This document shows, piece after piece, positions 52,901 through 61,900 of a stretch of DNA of 64,000 bases. The DNA is from a virus, in the IMG/VR virus record IMGVR_UViG_3300032242_000550, positions 1 through 64,000 of that record. One strand, 5' to 3'. Position numbers and translations under genes: made by a program. A model generated the notes under the pieces. That model was given only the letters and a program-made list of their open reading frames with translations, did no database searches and was not told where the DNA came from. The first letter of the stretch is position 1. Each line of letters opens with the position of its first letter.

Positions 52901-55900
52901 ACATTATTGTTACCAGTAGCTATAAATTCTCCTACTGTGTTATTCCATATTACACTATTTAAATCTTGTGTAGTACCAGATGTCACTGTGGTCAATACAT
53001 TACCGTTTAGTTTACCGATATATCCTGAACGACCTACTATTATAAAGAATCCAAGACTACTAGAATATACAATATCTATTAAGCTTTGTGACCCACTACT
53101 AATATTAGTCCAGTTACTACCGTTAATACTTGTTAATATTGTTCCATTATTTCCAATTACAACGATAAGACCATTACCGCTAGTTACACCGTGTAGTGTA
53201 GGTGTTAATGCAGAAGGGGTTACATTAGTCCACGTTATTCCATTCAAGCTTTGTAATATAACACTCTTAGATCCTGTAGGTATAACACTATAATCAGGGC
53301 CTGTTCCTACCGCTATAAATCCATTGTAATTAGTGATGGCTATACCAGATACACAGTATAGTGTTACAGCAGTAACATTATATCTTTCTACCCATGTAAA
53401 TGCATCACTACTTGAAACAATACTAGTTCCTACACCAACATATACACTATTTAAGTATGCAACACTATTCAAACTTGTGCTGCCGATAGATACTGATCCG
53501 GCTGTTAAACCAGTTGATGCCCAAACAACACCGTCAGTACTAACAAAGATAGGTGTTGCTGTGTTTTGTGAGCTTACAACATATTTTGAACCATTATATA
53601 ATATATCACTTAATGCAACAGGTTGCTCTGTTATCTTATTAGATAACCATGTACTACCAGTAGTACTAGTTGCTATATCTGAATATGTAGGTGTATTAGC
53701 TGATGTAAGGTATCTACTACCGTTCCAAGTCACAGAAGTAACATCCACCTCTGTTGGTGAGAATGGTCTATCTTCTAATATAGTGTCTAACGGAAATTCA
53801 TCAGCTGGAGCAAATGCATTACCCATATATGTACTGTTTGGATATGTTATACCATCTACTAGTTGTGTTAGGTCTAGCCCTGGCATATTTACAGTAGGAG
53901 CATAGTAGCCTACAATTCTATCTAATGCATTAAGGTTACTATTGTCGCTAGATATTTCTTCCCATTTACCAAATACAAACTGTGTATCATTGTTACTTAT
54001 AATACATTGATAAACTCTGTTGTTATACTTAACTATGCTTTGATTTAAACTGAATGGTTCTGGTAATACAATATAGTCACCGGCATTATATTCTAAACCA
54101 ATCCCACTTACTGGCATTTGTAATAATGGATCACTGTAAAGACCACATGTTGTTGCTGTAATTACTTTCAAGTAATATTTTTCTACTATTTCATTAGGAG
54201 TACCTGAACTAATAAATGAAGCAATCTGTCCATTAGTACCTATACCTGTAACTGTTATTACTAAATCATTAGCAGGAGTTGTTCCACCAATAAGAGTTCC
54301 TAAAATAGTTATAGTATTATTTACTGCATAACCTAAAGTAGAACCTATTAACAATGACTCATAACCACCTAATATAGTACGTACATTAACTGTAGGAGAT
54401 AATAATATCTCTTGTGTCAATACTATATCAGTAGACTCATCTGTTAATGTTTTAATACCACCGCCTAATGTATCTGATATAGTGATATACGGTTGACCAG
54501 TTACTGTTAAGTTTGATCCACTATCACCTGTCAAGTCTACTTCAGAACCTGAAGGAGTTAATGAAATCTTGAACTGTGTACTGGTAATTGAGCCGGGCAA
54601 TACATAATATGTAGTATCTAATACGATTCCACCAAAAGCTGCACCAGTAAACATAACTGCCATATTACCATAGAAACCATTAGTAGTTGTACAAGTTATT
54701 ACATTACTAGCACTTGTAGATGTTACTTGTGTTTGCACAGTGCCTAATCCTGCTACATAATATGTTGTGCCACCGATTAATGTACTATAATTTGTAGGTA
54801 CTGTGAATGGCATATTAACGTAAATATTACTTAATCCACCACTAACAGATGATATACTTAAATAGTTACCTGACGATGTAGCATTATCTATTGTACGTTC
54901 TATTAGATTACCGTTTGTTCCACTTAATCCTGTAACAAAATTTGTTGTAGGATAGAATGTAAATTGTTGACCATTAATCTGTCCGGGACTTAATGGTATT
55001 CCAGCATTACATATCATAGAACCAGTACCAGATGACAATTTTACAGTATTCTTTTGATTTGTACCAATCATTGTTACTGTGCTAGTTCCAGGATTAAATA
55101 CTGCACCATTGATTGTAGTAGATAATTGGAACTGAACTGCATTAGTAATTGTACTTACATAGTATGTTGTACCTGCTATAATATTAGTTGATCCACTAGT
55201 AACAGCTAAATTAGTAAATATGATTGGATCATTTACTGATAATCCCAATGTAGTTTCACAATTAACAAAATTACCAGATGATGTAGTTGATGTAACATTA
55301 ATCATTACTGGATCAGTTGACGTAGACATGGTAAATGTTGTATCATTGATTACAGTAGTTACATAATATGTTTCATTATCAATAACTCCACCAAACACAT
55401 TACCTGTAAAGAATATTGGTAATCCGTTATAGAACCCTGAGGTACCGCCTGATCCAGTAGCATTTAACGGAATAGTTATAGTATTAGTTGTACCTGTAGT
55501 AGTAGTTGCTGTTAGTATACCAGGATAGAAAAGTGTTACTATTGCTGTATCAGTAGTTTCACCTACATACATTAATAACCCTGCACTACTGATAGTTGCA
55601 TCACCTAATTGGAATGTTCCGCCACCAATTGTAGCAGATATAGTAATATCTGTCTCATTCAATATTGATTTAACATAGTAAGTTGTATTATTAACTAACA
55701 AACTACTGCCAACTGCACCTTGGAATTTAACTGGCATATTAACATAGAAACCAGTTGTAGGTCCAACGTAACCTGCATCAGGTGCACCGCCGGTTGATGG
55801 TGCAATCGTAATTACATCTGTAGATGCAACCGTTGATATTACATTTCTAGTACGTGATGACCATGTTAGTGTTTCATTGTTGGTAAGATTTTGAATTTCT

Positions 55901-58900
55901 AATGTTGCACCTTGACTACTAGCCAATATTGTATTAATTGAAGGCTGTGTAGAAGATAATATAATGCCAGAACTAGCTATGTTTTGTGCATTTGTATACG
56001 ATCCTGCATATGCACTACCATAGAATGCGCCACTTACCCAATCAGTTAGTGATGCATTATAAGATGTTCTATCAAATTTCAATGTTATTTGATTTTCTCT
56101 TGTTGGTACAGATGTTGTTACACAACTTGCTCTTGGAGTAACACTTAATGTGTTGTTACTACCAAAACCAGCATTGTAGAATACTACTCTATTTGTATCA
56201 TTGATTGCATCACCGTAACTAGTATACAATCCAATTGCAAATGTTGGAGTATTTTCTAGTACATTTACATAATAATATTGGTCAACCTCTAGTCCACCAA
56301 CTGGTGTAGTATCAGCACCAACAGTATATTTTATTAAATCCCCTGTTTGTAGTGAGGGAGCAGGTAATAAGATTATATCTGTTACAGTACTTACATCAGT
56401 TGATGCAAAGTTTACTGATATAGAAGGCTCTATAACAATCTTTGGTAGTACAGCATATCCCTCACCCGCATCAATTACATCTATACGTAATATTGAGTCT
56501 AGGTTCATCACAGCTTGCAATACTGCTTCACGTCTTGGTGCTGGATACATTGGATCAATATATGCAACTACTCTAGGTGCAGTAGCATATCCACGCCCAC
56601 CGTTTAATACTAATACAGCTGGTAGATCAATAGTGATTATTTCACCAGGTAAATGTGTTGATATAGTAGTTCCATCAACACCGCGAGTTAATCCACTTAG
56701 TGTACTAGTTGAACTATCTACAGAAGAATAACCAATTAACTCTTCTCCGATTAATATCGTACCATTAATTGGGAAGCCATATGCGTTATCAACTACTAAA
56801 ACATTACTGTTTAATGTAATATATGATACCGATACTGTAATTTTATAGTTTTTAACACCGGTAATAGACAAACCATAATTGTTAAACCACTGACTATATA
56901 ATTCAGTCTGCCATATTGGATCACTTGGTAAATATTGATTTATACCACTTGGATTAGCATATACTAACTCAGGAGTAATGAATTGTTGCACATCAGTATT
57001 ATATTGAGCCGGTAAATCAAAATCTGTGATTAGACCAGGATATACATCTGTACCTGTATATTTAAACAAGAAGTCTTTAATAACCACATGATATGGTTTA
57101 ACTTCATTAATATAGCCACTTAAGAAATCTTGGTTATCAGATTGAAATACTTCTAATGGTAATAATTCACGAATAGTATGTCCAACATCAACAAATGATG
57201 TTTTGTTTAACCATGGTAAATAGTTTTGTGCTTCAATGGTTTCACTTTGAATATATTCAAACAATAGAATCAAACTATTATTTCTATAGATCAATAATTC
57301 GTTAGTGTAAATTTCTTCATTCAATGCTCTAACAATATTACGTGTTTCACGTGATGGATATGTATCATATGGTGTAGTATCAAAGAAGTTATCACCAAAG
57401 CCTAATCTTGCACTTGAGTAATCCCATAAACTACTACTAAACTCAATTGTACCATTTTGTAAGCCAATACGTTCCCAAACATTTGTATTAGTATATACAT
57501 ATGTCTCAGATTTACCATCACCATTTGCGGCAACAGTAACAATCAATCCTGGAGTAGCATCTATTGTTGACAAATCTGCATACATAGGTACTTGTAATGC
57601 TGATTTAGTATTATTATCATACCCAGTCGCCCACCAATTAATATAATTCCAATAGTTAGTTGTATCATATATTAATGTTACTGGACCTAACCATTGTGGG
57701 TTATCAAGTGTAGATGGATTATATGCGCCATTATCATTATCAAATAAGAAATTAGAATGTCTAGTCTCTGCTATTGGATATTGTGCTAATACTTCATTAG
57801 CATAAGTCAAATAATTCTTTAATGCAAGGAATCTATTGACAAAGAAGCTTTGTCTTGGTCTTGCATATATACCATATTGTACTGGTTTAGGTAAGTATGG
57901 GTCAGGAACAACAGCTCCGGATTCATCTACACCACATAAACTATCCAACATTCTATCATATAATGATTCTGGTACATCTAATCCAGTAGTGCTAGGTAGT
58001 CCGGGTAAGAAATCATCTGCATACTTAGTACGTATTAAACTGTATAAACCATGTGATACATCATCATTTGTGCCGGTAGAGAAACCAATATGTAATACTG
58101 TATCGTTTGCATTAATGTTACTACCACAGTTATATAATGCAAATATATCTTGTTCTAACGGACTAAAGTAACTGATACCAGAATTTGTAGGTGACGCAAT
58201 ATAACTTTGAATGATATTATCAGATAGTGTTTTACCCTGCTTAGTAAAAATTATATTAGTATTTCTTACCCAATAGAAATATACCGGAGCTAATACACCT
58301 GTGGCATTTAATACATATTCTATTGCATATGAATCAATATTATATGGGGTGCCAGGACCAGGGTATGCTATTGGTAATACATTACTAGTTATCCAACTAT
58401 AAACAGTTATATCACTACCAGGGAATACTTGTCCCCACCATTTGCTATTATATACAATATCATTCTGATGATAATTTACAAATCTTGTAGTACTAGTATT
58501 GAACCAAATCTGACCAAGTTGTGCTGTTCCCCATACCATAGCACCTTTATTAACATTAGGACTATTATAACCAGCTGGATCAACATTTGATACTACATCA
58601 ATGTTCTGTCTAACTGAGCCTAATATCTTGCCTTGTAACGGATCAATATAATCTAAATTATCTAATGTGTTATTAGTACTAGCACTATATAATTGAATAT
58701 TTTGAATTCGGTTAATATCAACTACTGGACTTGAACTTCTATAAACACTCCAATCAGGTGTACCTGTAGTATTAATATAAGTTACTATCTGTCCAGCAAC
58801 TGTTGTTGGTTTAAAGTTTGGCGTACCAATAACAACATGTGACGCATTAAACTCTAATGCATGACCATATAACGGTTGACTACCATATGTTTCATTAATA

Positions 58901-61900
58901 TCATTTACACTCTGTGCATATACAAAATTACCAACATTTGCTAAAGATTCATTATATACTGATAGGTAATCAAACATATATACTGCACCGGCATTCTTAT
59001 ATGTGTCTACCCACTGAGTAGCATTATTGTCAAACAATGTGTCGTTGTCATAATTCTCATCATCGGTACTATCAAACGTTGTTGCTTCATAACGTGTACT
59101 AGTAGGTGCACTTACAACAAATGAATCAAATTCATTAAACTTTACTACACTACCAAATTGTGTTGTACCTTGACTATGTGGATCATTAATTACTTGAGTA
59201 AGAGTATATACATTAAATCCTAATTCAGCCCACGTGGCACTATTTAATACAGCAATACTAAGCTTATTATTAGATAAAGCTAGTGCATTGTCTATTAAGC
59301 TAATAATTAATTTACCATTAATTGATGTTGATTGTACGTTAGTGATATTTGCGTGATTGATAGCTGTAGATGCATCAACTGCATTACCAACCGGTAATGT
59401 TACTATATAACCATTAATTAATATAGTTCTAGGTGTAGTGATATTACAATCAACTGTACCAATAACCATACCATAACTGCCGCCGCCATTAGTATAACGA
59501 TAAACAGCACCTTCTTGGTTTAGTTCATTCAATTCAAACGGTGCACCAACTAGTATCTCAGTAGCATATGAATTTGTATCTACACTAGTACCAAACTGCA
59601 CACCAATTCTAGGAGTATGTTCTGTTGTTAGTGTTTGGTCAAATACAAAATTATTACTACTGATATTAATAATATCACCTGCTAATAAACTCTGAACTAT
59701 ACTAATAGTAGATCCTACAGTGTAATATAAAGAATCACTAATTACAGTGCCATTAACTGATACATAAAGAGGTGTATCTTGTTGTACCGCACTCATTGAT
59801 CCAGTAAGTGTAGACAATTGTAAAACCGATCCTCCACGTGTAGCGGATACTGTAAATGAATTACTAGTTGGCTTTGTTAGTACATAATAAACTGTATTCA
59901 ATGATACCCCACCGTATACATTACCGGTGAATATAATTGGTGTACCTATTAGTAAACTAGATACACTATTAAGTGATGTAAATGCATCAGATGTAGAATC
60001 TGTAGAAGTAATGTCAGTTATAGTTGTTGTATACGGTGTCCATGCCAATGTGAATGTTTGTGGAACATAAGGTATACTTGTAAATTGTGCTTCAACGTTT
60101 TGTGTAGTTCTGTTATATACATATGTATAACCCCAATTATCTATTTCAGGACTATAGTTTTTAGTTGGGGTACCTATTACTACAGTACTACCGTAATAAT
60201 CAGTTGCAATTGAATGACCAAAACTTTCAGATGGTGTTAACCCTCTGTTAATTACAGTAGAATATTCATATAAACCAGTGGTACTAGATAAACGGTAAAC
60301 ATATACTAAACTAGCAGATGATGTAATTGCTGAGATATATAACCACTTAGTATCACCCGAAATAGCAACAGAGCTACCCCAATTTGTAACACCAGCTGGT
60401 GCTGATATATAGTAAGGAGCCCATGGTTGATTTGGTATAGGATCAATTACAGCAGAACTTAATGGAACCAATTGGTCAAGTAACGTATTGGTTATTAATT
60501 TATATATATAAACACGTGGTGTACCTGTAGGTTGTGATATGACATATATATCATTACTATGTTGAATAGTAGTACCATATGTTGTAGTACCAGTTAGTGT
60601 TTGTCTCAATTCATATCTATTAAACAATTGGTTAAAGACATAACGATATGCTTCACCGGCAACTGCATCACCTACTAGATATCCTAAGGTATCTGTATAA
60701 GCCACCGCACTACCAAATGTTTCTGAACCTTCTTTAACTAATTCACTGTCATAGAGATAATTTAGACTTTTACGATATACTGCCCAATCACCATTGGTAT
60801 CTGTATCTACCCAAACTTTATTTTTAACAAATTCACTATTCAATAACGGTAAATTTATAATATCGCTTGGGTTATCTACACGTTGTGATTGGAACTTAAA
60901 TCCAATGCCCTGACCAGTTATTGTAGTGATTGCTGGATCTAGTGTTACATTAACTAAAACACTGTTTAGGTCTATTACTGTATTAACTATATAATAACCA
61001 TTCAAGCTAGTATTAAAATTAACAACAGCAAAAGGCTGATATTTTGTTAAGCCGTGTGGATTATTAAACACTAAAGTTGCAGTACCATTTAAGTTATTCT
61101 TTGCAAATATTATTGAACCCAAACTTACTGGGGTCATTACTTGCCAAGTACCTTGATAATCAGCTAACCAAACATATTGACCTACATATAGTTTTGATAT
61201 AGGTGTTACACTACCACTAGGTGAGGTACTGTTTGCTAAGTTATAGTAATAGTATGCCGCAATACGCACATCATTGAAATTAACATAACCTGCAGTTGGG
61301 AATAACGTTGAAGGTGAATCTGGTGGTAATAATGGTAATACATTTGTATTAGTAATAGGACGACCATAATTATATAGACTATATAACGGAACTTCTTGTT
61401 GTACTCCGTCTGTAGGTACTCCATTAGTTAGCCCAACAATACATGGGTTACCTGTTAATTCAGATTGATTAAGTTTAAAATCAATAAAGTTGCTGTTTAA
61501 TACACCACCAAACTCTCCTGACTTAATAGCCCAATTTTCATAGATATTATAGTCAATACCACCTTGTGGTAAGTTTGCACCCTTAAAGGCGCTGGCTGCA
61601 TTTAATGTACCTTTGTTCTTAATAAAGTTTTTATAAACATTAATTTGAGTAATTTCAGTTAGGTCAACTAATGCTAAGTAATCACGTGGACGATAACCAA
61701 TTAAACTGAAACTTAATAGGTCTGCATCGTTTTCTAAATTAGGACGATTTACATCATAGTATAGTGTACTTTCAAATGAACGTGTACTTGTATTAGGTAA
61801 TAATCCTTTTTGAATTTCATTATAAGGAGTTTCTTTCCACTCACGTTCTTCAAACACTTCTTTAGGTTGTATGATAGTAAGAGCTATCCAATATTTGTTT

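Noticed and set aside
53333-53905. Plus-strand 190-residue ORF
   Set aside because: It lies wholly inside the giant gene on the other strand. The composition matches a shadow of the repeats.
50900-56350. CRISPR-like regular repeats in the giant gene
   Set aside because: Repeats keep the reading frame, vary in length and lack identical repeats with unique spacers.
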